DNA of 64,000 nt from Salimicrobium humidisoli (GCF_002295105.1 NZ_NSGH01000001.1:186001-250000); one strand, 5' to 3'. Numbered from the stretch's first letter, positions 53,301-63,645 are shown. Notes: generated by a model not told the origin, from the sequence alone. Made by a program: numbers and translations.

Positions 53301-55010
53301 ATGAGATTATTACTGCAGTATGTATCTATCTATAAACGGGCGGCTCTGATTGCGATTGCCCTTATGTTCGTAGAGCTGACAGTCGAGCTGTTTCAGCCGT
53401 TGATCATGGGTAAAATCATAGACGAAGGGATTTTGCAGGAAGATTACCGGACCGTACTTGTTTGGGGGACGGTCCTCATTGTTCTTTCTCTCCTGGCTTT
53501 CTCGGCAGGGATCATCAACTCCTTTTTCGCCGGAAAAGCGAGTCAGGGGACGGGGTATGATCTTCGCAGAGATATATTCAACAAAGTCCAGAAATTCACC
53601 GGAAAGAACTTCGATCGGTATTCGACTCCCGATCTTGTGACGAGAATCACGACGGACGTCGTACAGATACAGAACTTTCTTTTTCTGTTTACGAGAATCG
53701 GGTTAAGAGCCCCATTATTCATCATTTTTTCATTAGTGATGGCTTTTACGGTACATAGAGGGATGGCTCTCATTCTTCTGCTTGCTGCTCCGGTGCTCGT
53801 TGTATTTATGGTGATCGTCAGTCTGAAAGGGGTGAAGCTGTTTCGCTTCGTGCAGAACAAGCTGGACGGGGTGAACAGAATTATCCGGGAGAACCTGACG
53901 GCGATCCGGCTGATCAAAGGGTTCAATCGCACCTCCTATGAAGAAAGCCGTTTCCACGATATCAACACTTCACTCCGCCACACGAATAAACAGGCGCTGT
54001 GGCTGATGGAGTTCGCGATGCCGGCCCTTATGCTTATGATGAACACAGTCATACTTATCGTATTGTGGTTCGGGGGCGAGGCCATCTTAGCCGGTACTGC
54101 GGAACCGGGAGAACTGGTCGCTATCGTCAATTATGCTACCAGAATGCTCGTGAACTTCTCTATGTTCACGTTTCTGATCATGGTTTTCTCGAGAAGTCAG
54201 GCATCTTCCGGCCGTATAGCCCGGGTGCTGACAGAGGGTACTCCCGCCTATCTGGAGGAAACGGATAATTTCAAAACGGAACTCGAAGGAAATATAGAAT
54301 TCCGTAACGTTTCCGTCCGGCGCACCGGAGATCCGGTGCTCCATAATATATCCTTTCATATCGATGCCGGAGAGATGATAGGAATCCTCGGGGAAACGGG
54401 GGCGGGGAAATCGACGCTTTTGCAACTGATACCCCGACTGATTGAAAAAGAGGAAGGAACTATCCTTTTTGAAAATGAAGAAGTGGAAAACATCGATATC
54501 CACCATCTCAGACACCGGGTCAGTATGGTACCGCAGGAGGTCCACCTTTTCTCCGGAACAATCGGGGAAAATATCCGCTTCGGGAAACCGGAGGCTGCCG
54601 AAGAGGAAATTGAGAAGGCGGCACGGCAAGCCCGTATTGATGAATTCATTAAGACGCTGCCCGATGAGTATGATACGAAAATCGGTCAGAAAGGCGTGAA
54701 TTTTTCCGGAGGACAGAAACAGCGGCTCTCTATCGCCCGGGCACTCGTCCGTAATCCTGCGATTCTTATTCTGGACGACAGTACCAGTGCGCTGGATGCG
54801 AACACGGAAGAAGAACTCCTCGACACGCTGCAGTCGGAAAAGCGTACGGTACTTATGACCGCCCAGAAGATCAGTTCGCTTAAACGGGCGGATCGTATTT
54901 TCGTTATGCAGGAAGGACGACTGATCGGGGAAGGGAGTCACGAACGACTGCTGAAAGATAACGATTATTACAGGAGCGTCTATGAGTCACAGAGAGAGGA
55001 GGGGAGCTGA
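53301..55010 (+). CDS. heterodimeric ABC exporter, subunit with degenerate ATP site (YfiB-like)
   Basis: 569 residues from ATG 53301. Six membrane helices (about 1-310), then an NBD with Walker A GETGAGKST, Q-loop MVPQEVHLF, signature FSGGQKQR and Walker B AILILDDSTSALD. The catalytic Glu after Walker B is Asp, and the H-loop His is Gln (VLMTAQKISS). So this half provides the non-hydrolysing site, as in BmrC-type subunits. It pairs with the next gene. Drug or lipid export is typical for the family. Confidence 0.9.
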   Translation: MRLLLQYVSIYKRAALIAIALMFVELTVELFQPLIMGKIIDEGILQEDYRTVLVWGTVLIVLSLLAFSAGIINSFFAGKASQGTGYDLRRDIFNKVQKFTGKNFDRYSTPDLVTRITTDVVQIQNFLFLFTRIGLRAPLFIIFSLVMAFTVHRGMALILLLAAPVLVVFMVIVSLKGVKLFRFVQNKLDGVNRIIRENLTAIRLIKGFNRTSYEESRFHDINTSLRHTNKQALWLMEFAMPALMLMMNTVILIVLWFGGEAILAGTAEPGELVAIVNYATRMLVNFSMFTFLIMVFSRSQASSGRIARVLTEGTPAYLEETDNFKTELEGNIEFRNVSVRRTGDPVLHNISFHIDAGEMIGILGETGAGKSTLLQLIPRLIEKEEGTILFENEEVENIDIHHLRHRVSMVPQEVHLFSGTIGENIRFGKPEAAEEEIEKAARQARIDEFIKTLPDEYDTKIGQKGVNFSGGQKQRLSIARALVRNPAILILDDSTSALDANTEEELLDTLQSEKRTVLMTAQKISSLKRADRIFVMQEGRLIGEGSHERLLKDNDYYRSVYESQREEGS

Positions 55011-56794
55011 TGGCTGAAAGGAAACATCCGCACAGTGCTTCTTTTTCGGCACGACCGAAAGTGGATGATATGAAAACGACGGTCGGGCGGGTCTGGTCGT
55101 ATATGATGAAAGAAAAAAGAAGGTTCTACTTCGTCCTCTTTGCGATTCTCATCAGTTCCGCCCTGTCTCTTGCCGGGCCTTATCTGCTCGGAGTGGTCAT
55201 CGATACTATAATCGGGGCTTCCGACAAAGGAAGAGTATTTACGCTTCTGCTGCTGCTCGGCACTGTTTATATTTTTCAGTCCGTATTCATGTGGATACAG
55301 AGCTACTCGATGATCCAGCTTTCCCAGAATACGGTTTATCGCATGCGGGAACACTTATTCAACCATCTCCAGCATCTTCCCGTTTCCTTTTTTCAAAAAT
55401 ATCAGCAGGGAGAGCTGATGAGCCGTCTTACCAATGATATGGAAAACGTGAGTCGTACACTGAACTCGGCTGTCATCCAGCTTGTGACGAGTGCTCTCAC
55501 CATTTCGGGGACGCTGATCATTATGTTCGTGCTCAGTCCACTGCTCACGCTGCTGACACTGACAGTCGTCCCTCTTATGTACTACGGGATGAAGTGGATT
55601 ACGAAGCGGACGGGACCGTATTTCAAAGCCCAGCAGAAGGACCTCGGCGAAGTCAATGGCTACGCCGAGGAGATGTTTTCCGGCCAGCCGGTCATCGCCC
55701 TGTTTTCCAAAGAGGCGGACGTGGAGGAGGACTTTGCCGGAAGGAACCGTGCCCTTTATGAATCGGGTTACTGGGCTCAGGTGTACACCGGATTCATTCC
55801 GAAACTGATGAATATGCTTAATAACCTGAGCTTCGCCATCATTGTCGGCGGGGGAGCGGTGCTTGCTCTGAACGGGTTCGTGACGGTCGGTCTGATTGTT
55901 ACGTTTACGACGTACTCAAGACAGTTCACTCGGCCTCTGAATGATCTCGCCAACCAATTCAATATGATCCTTTCTGCTGTTGCAGGGGCTGAAAGAGTGT
56001 TCAGCATCATCGATGAGGATGAGGAAAGGATCGATGAAAAGGGGGCGAAGACGGTGGATTTCATAAACGGAGAAGTGGAATTTGAACGCGTCCATTTTTA
56101 TTACGATGAAGATGAAAAAGCACTGGATGATGTATCGTTTCACGTGAAACCGGGCGATACCGTAGCATTAGTGGGACCGACAGGAGCCGGCAAAACGACG
56201 GTAGTCTCATTATTGTCAAGGTTTTATGATGCGACGGAAGGCCGCGTACTCGTGGACGGCGAGGACATGCGCTCCCTGAAGAGGGAGACGCTCAGAGAAC
56301 ATATGGGTCTCGTGCTGCAGGATGCGATTCTGTTTCACACGACCATCCGTGAAAACATCCGGTACGGGCGACTGGAAGCGACGGACGAGGAAGTGGAAGA
56401 AGCTGCAAAAGCAGCCAGAGCCGACGGTTTCATCCGCAATTTCCCGGACGGATACGAGACGATGCTCGATTCCGAAGGGAAAGGGGTGAGCCAGGGGCAG
56501 CGCCAGTTGTTATCGATTGCCCGCGCTATACTGAAAAATCCTTCCCTGTTTATTCTTGATGAAGCCACGAGCAGTGTCGATACGGTGACGGAAACGAAAA
56601 TAAACGAAGCATTGCAGACGCTCATGGAAGGGCGCACCAGTTTCGTAATCGCTCACAGGCTCAATACGATCCGTAATGCCGATCTTATTCTCGTTATGGA
56701 AGAAGGACGTATTGCTGAACGCGGCAGTCACGATGAACTGGTATCTTTCGGCGGGAAGTATGCAGATCTTGTAACTAAACAGGCCACTTCCTGA
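55010..56794 (+). CDS. heterodimeric ABC exporter, canonical subunit (YfiC-like)
   Basis: 594 residues. The start overlaps the previous stop by 1 nt (TGATG). Six membrane helices (about 35-340) and a full NBD: Walker A GPTGAGKTT, signature VSQGQRQLLSIARA, Walker B SLFILDEATSSVDT with catalytic Glu, H-loop FVIAHRLNTI. This subunit hydrolyses ATP; it works with the preceding one. Confidence 0.93.
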   Translation: MAERKHPHSASFSARPKVDDMKTTVGRVWSYMMKEKRRFYFVLFAILISSALSLAGPYLLGVVIDTIIGASDKGRVFTLLLLLGTVYIFQSVFMWIQSYSMIQLSQNTVYRMREHLFNHLQHLPVSFFQKYQQGELMSRLTNDMENVSRTLNSAVIQLVTSALTISGTLIIMFVLSPLLTLLTLTVVPLMYYGMKWITKRTGPYFKAQQKDLGEVNGYAEEMFSGQPVIALFSKEADVEEDFAGRNRALYESGYWAQVYTGFIPKLMNMLNNLSFAIIVGGGAVLALNGFVTVGLIVTFTTYSRQFTRPLNDLANQFNMILSAVAGAERVFSIIDEDEERIDEKGAKTVDFINGEVEFERVHFYYDEDEKALDDVSFHVKPGDTVALVGPTGAGKTTVVSLLSRFYDATEGRVLVDGEDMRSLKRETLREHMGLVLQDAILFHTTIRENIRYGRLEATDEEVEEAAKAARADGFIRNFPDGYETMLDSEGKGVSQGQRQLLSIARAILKNPSLFILDEATSSVDTVTETKINEALQTLMEGRTSFVIAHRLNTIRNADLILVMEEGRIAERGSHDELVSFGGKYADLVTKQATS

Positions 56795-56898
56795 ATAGTT
56801 TTCGGAATTTTCGTCCTGTTCTCCATTTGATGTGATACCATTAACAAAGGAAAACTTCAGAAATACTTGTCTTTTCTGAAAAAAGGGGTCGAGGTTAA

Positions 56899-58191
56899 TT
56901 GAAACAAAATAGGGAAGTTTATGACGTCATAGGGGTCGGAATCGGTCCTTTCAACTTAAGTCTAGCCGCTCTCCTTGATACACAGGAGACGAAGGCGCTG
57001 TTTTTTGAGCAAAAACCTGAGTTTGCCTGGCATCCGGGTATGCTGATCGAAGGGACGAAACTTCAGGTTCCTTTTCTTGCGGACCTTGTAACGATGGCGG
57101 ATCCGACGAACCCGCACAGTTTTTTGAATTATATCAGCCAGCAGGGACGGATGTATCAGTTCTATATTTTACAGCGTCTTGATATTCCGCGGAGAGAATA
57201 TAACGACTATTGTAAATGGGCCTCCGAACGGATCGGGAGTTGCCGGTTCGGGAAACAGGTTACGGCTGTCCATGGTCTGCAGGACGGGCGCCACCAGGTG
57301 GATGTGCAGGATGCAAGCACCGGGGAAGTTGAAACTTTTTATACGAAACATGTAGTGCTCGGAACCGGAAGTACGCCCGCTCTCCCGGAGGCGTTCCAGA
57401 ACATGCCACGGGAGGATGTATTCCACACAGCCGACTTCGAAATGCAGCGGCAGACGTGCCGGGAAGCGGAAAGTGTGACGGTCGTCGGATCGGGACAAAG
57501 CGCCGCGGAGGCTTTCCGGGAGCTGCTAAAAGAACAGAGGACGTGCGGTTTCCGCCTGGACTGGATCACCCGTTCTCCGGGTTTTGCCTCCATGGAAGAA
57601 TCGAAGCTGAATCTTGAGCACTTTTCGCCCGACTATATCGACTATTTCTATCCCCTTCCGCAGGAGAAGAAAGATGAGATTTTTGCCTCGCAGGGACTGT
57701 ACTACAAAGGGATCAGCGAACACACCATTACGGATATATATAACCTTATGTATGAATATACAGTAGGCAGGGAAAAGATCGATGTCTCCCTGCTGCCTTT
57801 GACGAAGGTGACAGGTATAGAGCGGAAGGAAGGCCGGTATGAACTGAGCTGCCATCATTATCAGAAAGAAGAAGGTTATTCACACCGGACGGATAAAGTG
57901 ATCGTCGCGACAGGATATCAGCCTAATGTCCCTTCTTTTATAAAAGAGCTTTCGGACGTAATTGAATTTGATGATTACGGCCGTTACAAAGTAACGAAGG
58001 ACTACAGACTGGTGAACAAAGGAGAAAATGCTTATAACATTTTTGCCAACAGCTGTATTGCCCATACTCACGGCGTCGGGTCCACCAACCTCGGTCTCGC
58101 CGTCTTCCGCAGTAAAGTGATCGTCAACCAGCTGCTTGGTAAAGAGGTGTACCCGGTGCAGGACTCCTATGTGTTCCAGTCCTTCGAGTAA
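56899..58191 (+). CDS. L-lysine/L-ornithine N-hydroxylase (siderophore-type flavoprotein)
   Basis: 430 residues; TTG start behind GAGG. The FAD site is DVIGVGIGPFNLSLAALLD, the substrate region WHPGMLIEGTKLQVPFLADLVTMADPT, the NADPH site VTVVGSGQSAAEAF, and the tail VIVATGYQPNVPSF and THGVGSTNLGL. These are the marks of the IucD/PvdA/SidA family. It hydroxylates the side-chain amine of lysine or ornithine, the first step to hydroxamate siderophores. No NRPS, NIS synthetase or acyltransferase is nearby, and no clear Fur box was seen upstream. Confidence 0.9.
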   Translation: MKQNREVYDVIGVGIGPFNLSLAALLDTQETKALFFEQKPEFAWHPGMLIEGTKLQVPFLADLVTMADPTNPHSFLNYISQQGRMYQFYILQRLDIPRREYNDYCKWASERIGSCRFGKQVTAVHGLQDGRHQVDVQDASTGEVETFYTKHVVLGTGSTPALPEAFQNMPREDVFHTADFEMQRQTCREAESVTVVGSGQSAAEAFRELLKEQRTCGFRLDWITRSPGFASMEESKLNLEHFSPDYIDYFYPLPQEKKDEIFASQGLYYKGISEHTITDIYNLMYEYTVGREKIDVSLLPLTKVTGIERKEGRYELSCHHYQKEEGYSHRTDKVIVATGYQPNVPSFIKELSDVIEFDDYGRYKVTKDYRLVNKGENAYNIFANSCIAHTHGVGSTNLGLAVFRSKVIVNQLLGKEVYPVQDSYVFQSFE

Positions 58192-58220
58192 AGCTGTGAA
58201 AACCTGAATAGCAACCACTG

Positions 58221-58247
58221 AACCGGACGTCGATGTCCGGTTTTTTG
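58221..58247 (+). terminator. terminator of the N-hydroxylase gene
   Basis: ACCGGAC / GTCCGGT stem, 6-nt loop, six T. The rest of the gap to 58424 shows only a weak T-flanked hairpin near 58354-58381. Confidence 0.88.
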
Positions 58248-58424
58248 TTGTATAAAGAAGTGGCGGTAGAGTTGTAATGGTTTTGATACGTGTATATTTT
58301 TTCTCTTCCCTTCGGACAGGAAGAACCGGGTGGAAAGAAAGGTGAAATTTACACAAAAGGGAGCTCATTCTCCTTTTTTTAAGCCGTTCTCCAGTATTTT
58401 TCGTTCTGACGTTCATGAGCCCCC

Positions 58425-58489
58425 TTGACAAATTTTATATTTCACCGGATAATAGCATAAATATTCATAAACTATAATAATTATGCAAT
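58425..58489 (+). promoter_or_regulatory. carAB-argF promoter with ARG-box-like operators
   Basis: TTGACA (58425-58430), 17 bp, GATAAT (58448-58453). Directly downstream lie two AT-rich 18-mers, TAGCATAAATATTCATAA (58453-58470) and CTATAATAATTATGCAAT (58472-58489). They resemble ArgR/AhrC ARG boxes, and their GCATAA and TTATGC ends face each other. Repression by arginine is expected. Confidence 0.65.
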
Positions 58490-58504
58490 AGAAGGGATGG
58501 TCAT

Positions 58505-59566
58505 ATGAAAGGTGTCATTCAGCTCGAAGACGGCCGGTCCTTCGAAGGAACGGCTTCCGGGGAGTGGAACGTGCCGCTCGAAGGAGAGGTCGTATTTTAT
58601 ACCGGGATGACCGGGTACCAGGAAGTTTTGACAGATCCTTCTTACAGGGGACAGATCGTCGTATTCACTTACCCTCTCATCGGTAATTACGGAGTATCGG
58701 AAACGGCGAATGAAAGCGCCACACCCCAGGTGAAGGGGGCAGTGATGTGGCAGTGCTCCGACGAGGACAGTCATTATCAGGCGGAACAGTCGTTATCCTT
58801 CTATATGAGCGATATGAATATTCCATACTTAACGGGTGTTGATACGAGGGCGCTGACGAAGGCGATTCGGGCGAAAGGGACGTGTCGGGCGAGTTTAAGT
58901 AAGGAAGGATCTTCTCCCTCTTCCGTGGAAGCAGTTGGGGAAGTGTACGAAGTAAGTGGTGAGAAAAGTGAAGTATATGGAGAGGGAGACATTCATCTTG
59001 CACTTATCGATTTCGGCTGGAAAAGCTCCATTCTTCAGAAACTGCTGGACAGAGGAGCAAAAGTTACTGTTGTACCATTTTCGCAGGCAGCTGACATCCA
59101 TTCCATTGAACCGGATGGAATTGTATTGTCCAACGGGCCGGGTGATCCGAAAGATGTAAGTGGAAAACTTGCAGAATTCAAGGACCTTTTCGATATATTC
59201 CCCGTGTTCGGTATCTGCTATGGCCACCAGGTGATTTCCTTAGCTTACGGAGCGGATACGGAAAAGCTTCCGTTCGGTCACCGGGGCGCCAACCACCCGG
59301 TGAAAGACCTGGAGAACGGCCGGGTATTCATTACTTCTCAGAATCACAACTACGTAGTCACCGCGGAAAGCCTTGAATTCACACCTCTAAAAGTGCGGAT
59401 GGTAAACGTAAATGACGGTTCGGTTGAAGGGGTAGTCCATGATTCCATGCCGATTTTCAGTGCCCAGTTTCATCCGGAGGCGAATCCCGGACCTGAGGAT
59501 GCCGAGTGGATGTTCGAGGAGTTTTTTGCAATTCTGCGTAAGAAAGAGGTGAAAGCATATGTCTGA
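58505..59566 (+). CDS. carA: carbamoyl-phosphate synthase small subunit (arginine type)
   Basis: 353 residues. The N-terminal CarA domain (QLEDGRSFEGTASG, TGMTGYQEVLTDPSYRGQIVVFTYPLIGNYG) is followed by a class I glutaminase with nucleophile Cys in VFGICYGHQ and the His-Glu of FHPEANPGPEDAEWMF. It releases ammonia from glutamine for CarB. Overlaps carB by 8 nt. The shared operon with argF makes it the arginine-specific enzyme. Confidence 0.95.
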   Translation: MKGVIQLEDGRSFEGTASGEWNVPLEGEVVFYTGMTGYQEVLTDPSYRGQIVVFTYPLIGNYGVSETANESATPQVKGAVMWQCSDEDSHYQAEQSLSFYMSDMNIPYLTGVDTRALTKAIRAKGTCRASLSKEGSSPSSVEAVGEVYEVSGEKSEVYGEGDIHLALIDFGWKSSILQKLLDRGAKVTVVPFSQAADIHSIEPDGIVLSNGPGDPKDVSGKLAEFKDLFDIFPVFGICYGHQVISLAYGADTEKLPFGHRGANHPVKDLENGRVFITSQNHNYVVTAESLEFTPLKVRMVNVNDGSVEGVVHDSMPIFSAQFHPEANPGPEDAEWMFEEFFAILRKKEVKAYV

Positions 59567-62546
59567 AAAAGTGTTGGTTCTCGGTTCCGGGCCCATCATT
59601 ATCGGTCAGGCGGCGGAATTCGATTATTCCGGTACGCAGGGATGTATCGCCCTGAAGGAAGAAGGTTACGAGGTAGTACTCGTTAATAACAATCCGGCCA
59701 CGATTATGACGGATCCCGCTATTGCAGACAGCGTCTATTGCGAGCCGCTCACAGTCGAAAGTGTGGAAGCTATTATTAAAAAAGAAAGGCCCGATGCCCT
59801 GCTTGCAGGACTGGGAGGGCAGACGGCACTGAACCTTGCGGTGGAACTTCAACAGAAAGGAGTCATGGATGCGCATGAGCTGAAAGTGCTCGGAACCTCC
59901 ATCGACTCTATTCAAAAAGGGGAAGACCGGGAACAGTTCAGACAGGTGATGCGTGATACGGAGCAGCCGGTCGTGGAAAGCCAGGTGATTACCACCTTCG
60001 ATGCCGCCCGGGCTTTTACGGAAAAAACAGGCTTTCCGGTTATCAGCCGTCCGGCCTACACGCTTGGCGGGCGCGGGGGAGGCATCGCGCATAACGAGGA
60101 AGAGCTTCGCTCCCTCATGAAAGACGGGCTGAAAGCGAGTCCTATTTCCCAGGTAATACTCGAGAAAAGCATCGCGGGGTTCAAGGAACTGGAATACGAA
60201 GTGATGCGCGATACAAATGGTACGTGTATATCTGTATGCAATATGGAAAACGTGGATCCGGTAGGGGTGCATACAGGAGATTCGATTGTTACGGCCCCTT
60301 CCCAGACACTTACGGATAAAGAATATCAGATGCTGCGTACGTCAGCTCTGAAAATCGTGGACATTCTCGAGGTGATCGGAGGCTGTAACGTGCAGTTCGC
60401 TCTCGACCCTGCCAGCCGGCAATATTACGTCATCGAAGTCAATCCGCGGGTAAGCCGCTCTTCCGCTCTCGCCTCGAAAGCTACCGGGTACCCGATTGCA
60501 AAACTGGCGGCAAAGCTGGCTCTCGGGTATCGGCTTGATGAACTGCTCAATCCTCTTACCGGTTATACGTACGCAAGCTTCGAACCGGCTCTGGACTATG
60601 TCGTTGTGAAGTTTCCCCGCTGGCCTTTCGATAAATTCGCAGGAGCAGATCGTACCCTCGGCACTAAAATGAAGGCGACAGGTGAAGTGATGGCAATCGA
60701 CCGGACACTGGAAGCGGCTTTTCAGAAAGCGATCGATTCGCTGGATCAGTCAGCGCCGGTGTTCAATGAAGAAAGGGACGCATGGGAACACGTAAAGAAA
60801 CCGACTGATGCGAGATTTTTCGCCCTCCTTCATCTGATGCGGAAGGGCACGACCACAGAAGAACTGTTTGCAGCTACGCAGATTGATCCTTTCTTCCTGG
60901 ATACTTTTGAACGTATGCTTTCGTGGGAGCAGCGCCTGGCGGAGGACACCTCCGTACGTACGATAAAGGAAGCGAAACTCTACGGAGTGTCAGATGCGAA
61001 AATTGCTGAAGTCACCGGCACTAATGAAAGGGAATGGATAAAATTCAGAGAAGAGAATAGCATAAAACCGTCCTACAAAATCGTTGATACGTGCGCAGGT
61101 GAATTCGAAGCCGAAACAAACTACGCCTACAGCACGTATGCAGGCGTGACGGAAATCAGTCCACTCCGGGCGGGCAAGAAAGCCCTGATCGTCGGAGCGG
61201 GACCGATACGTATCGGCCAGGGCGTAGAGTTCGATTATAGTTCGGTCAAAGCGATTGAAAGCCTGCAGAAATCAGGGTATACAACGATTATGATCAATAA
61301 TAATCCGGAAACGGTCAGCACCGATTTCGAAACGGCAGACAGGCTGTACTTTGAACCTTTGAAACTGGAGAATATTCTCGATGTAGCCGCTTTTGAGAAA
61401 GTGGATGTCGTTTTCACAGCGTTCGGCGGCCAGACGGCTCTTAACGTAACGGAAGCTGTGGAAAAAGCCGGATATAAGGTGGCCGGAGCATCTTCCGAAA
61501 CCATCGCTAAACTCGAAGATCGGGAGGCTTTCTATGAATTACTGCAGATGATAGATGTTCCCCACGTCCCCGGCGAGATGTGTCACTCACCGGAAGAAGC
61601 ACGTGCAGCCGCACATACGTATCAGTATCCGCTTCTCTGTCGTCCCTCCTACGTTATAGGTGGACAGGGGATGGTCGTGATCCATTCGAAGAATGAACTT
61701 GAGTCGGCTCTTCAGGAGATGGAGCAGAGACATTACCCGCTGGTGATGGACCAGTTCATCTCCGGAGAGGAAGTAGAAGTGGAACTTGTCAGTAATGGTT
61801 CGGAAGTATTCATTCCCGGTCTCATGGCACACATTGAAAAAGCCGGCGTCCATTCAGGAGACAGCATGGCCGTGTTCCCTGCAGAGGTAGAGGGGACGAT
61901 CCGGCATCAGGTAGAAACATTTGCGAAGAAGATTGCAACTTCCATAAATTATAAAGGAATCATGAATATACAGTTCCTTGTGAGCGGGACGAATGTCTTC
62001 GTTTTGGAAGTGAACCCGCGTTCGAGCCGTACGGTCCCGATTGTGAGTAAAACCGCAGCACTTCCGCTCATCGACTGGGCGGTCCGGGCGATGGTCGGGG
62101 AATCGATATGTTTCCCGGAAAAAACGCTCCACATACCCTGTGTGGCAGTGAAATTTCCGGTATTCTCCTCTCATGCTCTGGCGGAACTCGATCACAAACT
62201 CGGAGCTAACATGATGTCCACCGGAGAGGGGATGTATATCGGTGAAACGAAAGAAGAGGCGCTTGCAAAAGTGTTCGAACACTTACCTCCAGCCGGAAGT
62301 CCGGCATGTTTCGATGAAGATCACGACGATGATTTCGATACGTGGCTGAACACGCCGGAAGCTGCGGTCTACCATAACGAAGGTGAAACGGAAGAAGCGA
62401 GAGAGAAGAGGGTGAAAGCATTAAAAGCAGGCATCACTATTTTCAGTGACCCGGATGCATACAGAGCTTATAAGGAGAACCGGAAGGATGGCAGCAGGAC
62501 AAGGATCGCTCTTAGAAAATCCGTAGAGGAAGAGGTGATAGTGTGA
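59559..62546 (+). CDS. carB: carbamoyl-phosphate synthase large subunit (arginine type)
   Basis: 995 residues, two ATP-grasp halves. Half one starts KVLVLGSGPIIIGQAAEFDYSGTQG and carries NPRVSRSSALASKATGYPIAK; half two starts KALIVGAGPIRIGQGVEFDYSSVKA and carries EVNPRSSRTVPIVSKT. A short C-terminal region follows. At 995 residues it is shorter than the usual 1,030-1,070, as for other Bacillus arginine-specific CarB. It forms carbamoyl phosphate from bicarbonate, ammonia and two ATP. Confidence 0.95.
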   Translation: MSEKVLVLGSGPIIIGQAAEFDYSGTQGCIALKEEGYEVVLVNNNPATIMTDPAIADSVYCEPLTVESVEAIIKKERPDALLAGLGGQTALNLAVELQQKGVMDAHELKVLGTSIDSIQKGEDREQFRQVMRDTEQPVVESQVITTFDAARAFTEKTGFPVISRPAYTLGGRGGGIAHNEEELRSLMKDGLKASPISQVILEKSIAGFKELEYEVMRDTNGTCISVCNMENVDPVGVHTGDSIVTAPSQTLTDKEYQMLRTSALKIVDILEVIGGCNVQFALDPASRQYYVIEVNPRVSRSSALASKATGYPIAKLAAKLALGYRLDELLNPLTGYTYASFEPALDYVVVKFPRWPFDKFAGADRTLGTKMKATGEVMAIDRTLEAAFQKAIDSLDQSAPVFNEERDAWEHVKKPTDARFFALLHLMRKGTTTEELFAATQIDPFFLDTFERMLSWEQRLAEDTSVRTIKEAKLYGVSDAKIAEVTGTNEREWIKFREENSIKPSYKIVDTCAGEFEAETNYAYSTYAGVTEISPLRAGKKALIVGAGPIRIGQGVEFDYSSVKAIESLQKSGYTTIMINNNPETVSTDFETADRLYFEPLKLENILDVAAFEKVDVVFTAFGGQTALNVTEAVEKAGYKVAGASSETIAKLEDREAFYELLQMIDVPHVPGEMCHSPEEARAAAHTYQYPLLCRPSYVIGGQGMVVIHSKNELESALQEMEQRHYPLVMDQFISGEEVEVELVSNGSEVFIPGLMAHIEKAGVHSGDSMAVFPAEVEGTIRHQVETFAKKIATSINYKGIMNIQFLVSGTNVFVLEVNPRSSRTVPIVSKTAALPLIDWAVRAMVGESICFPEKTLHIPCVAVKFPVFSSHALAELDHKLGANMMSTGEGMYIGETKEEALAKVFEHLPPAGSPACFDEDHDDDFDTWLNTPEAAVYHNEGETEEAREKRVKALKAGITIFSDPDAYRAYKENRKDGSRTRIALRKSVEEEVIV

Positions 62547-63490
62547 GGACGGAAACCACGGATCCAAAGGAAGGAATTTCTTTGAAAGGGAAGCACCTGC
62601 TTACCTGGAAAGACTACAGCAGAAAAGAAATCATTCATTTACTTGAAAGAGCGCTGGTATTGAAACAGTCTCCCTACTCTGGTGCGTTATCTCAAAAAAC
62701 TCTGGCTATGATTTTCGAAAAATCGTCGACCCGGACCCGCGTCTCCTTCGAAGTGGGGATGACGCAGCTCGGAGGGACAGCCATCAATCTGAACAGCCGG
62801 GACATGCAGCTTGGACGCGGAGAAACAATCGGGGATACGGCGAAGGTTCTGTCGCGGTACGTGGATGGTATTATGATCCGCACCGATGCGCATCAGAAAC
62901 TCGAGGAGCTGGCCGGGAACGGGAGTGTCCCCGTTATCAGCGGACTTTGTGATTTGTACCATCCGTGCCAGGCACTGGCCGATATGCTCACTGTTTATGA
63001 GCAGAAAGGTCAATTAGCCGGGGTGAAACTCGTTTATACCGGAGATGGAAATAATGTAGCCCACTCTCTTATGACGATAGGAGCAATTCTCGGTCTCGAG
63101 GTCGTGGTAGCCTCTCCCTCCGGCTATTGGCCGCTTGATTTTATAACAGGGAATGCAAAGAAGCTGGCGGCAAAACATGGGGGCAGTGTTACAGTAACAG
63201 AAAACGTGGAAGAAGCTGCCGCGGGTGCCGATATCCTTTATACCGATGTCTGGACCAGTATGGGACAGGACGGAGAAGAAAAAGAAAGAAAAGAGGCGCT
63301 TTTCCCCTATCAGATTAATGAAAGGCTTGTGACAGCAGCAAAGCCGGATGTAAGTGTTCTTCACTGTCTGCCGGCCCACCGGGAAGAGGAGATAACCGGA
63401 GAGGTGATGGAAGGGGAGAATTCCCTTGTCTTTGAACAGGCCGAAAATCGCCTTCATGTACAAAAAGCAATTTTGGAAGCATTACTTTAA
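62543..63490 (+). CDS. argF: ornithine carbamoyltransferase
   Basis: 315 residues; GTG start overlapping carB by 4 nt. Carbamoyl-phosphate site SSTRTRVSFE, then LGRGETIGDTA, HPCQALADMLT, and the ornithine-site DVWTSMGQ and HCLPAHREEEIT. It joins carbamoyl phosphate and ornithine to citrulline. The other arg genes are not in the window. Confidence 0.96.
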   Translation: MRTETTDPKEGISLKGKHLLTWKDYSRKEIIHLLERALVLKQSPYSGALSQKTLAMIFEKSSTRTRVSFEVGMTQLGGTAINLNSRDMQLGRGETIGDTAKVLSRYVDGIMIRTDAHQKLEELAGNGSVPVISGLCDLYHPCQALADMLTVYEQKGQLAGVKLVYTGDGNNVAHSLMTIGAILGLEVVVASPSGYWPLDFITGNAKKLAAKHGGSVTVTENVEEAAAGADILYTDVWTSMGQDGEEKERKEALFPYQINERLVTAAKPDVSVLHCLPAHREEEITGEVMEGENSLVFEQAENRLHVQKAILEALL

Positions 63491-63496
63491 AACAGT

Positions 63497-63530
63497 ACTG
63501 TCCCGTTTTTTTCAAGCGGGGCAGTTTTTT
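63497..63530 (+). terminator. terminator of carAB-argF
   Basis: ACTGTCCCG / CGGGGCAGT stem with T-run. Confidence 0.88.
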
Positions 63531-63616
63531 ATGTTTAATATATGTAAAGAAAAGGAACCAGTTCTGCAGGCAATCAGTAATTATAAATTGTAAAACTTAG
63601 TGATTAAGTAGGAGTT

Positions 63617-63645
63617 TTGACCCTTGTCTAAAGTTCCCTTATATG
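63617..63645 (+). promoter_or_regulatory. promoter before the Ig-like secreted protein gene
   Basis: TTGACC, 17 bp, TATATG, about 90 nt before the start codon. Confidence 0.5.

Noticed and set aside
58354-58381. T-flanked hairpin AAAGGGAG/CTCCTTT upstream of carA
   Set aside because: Bulged and short, with no gene or promoter feeding it; not listed as a terminator.
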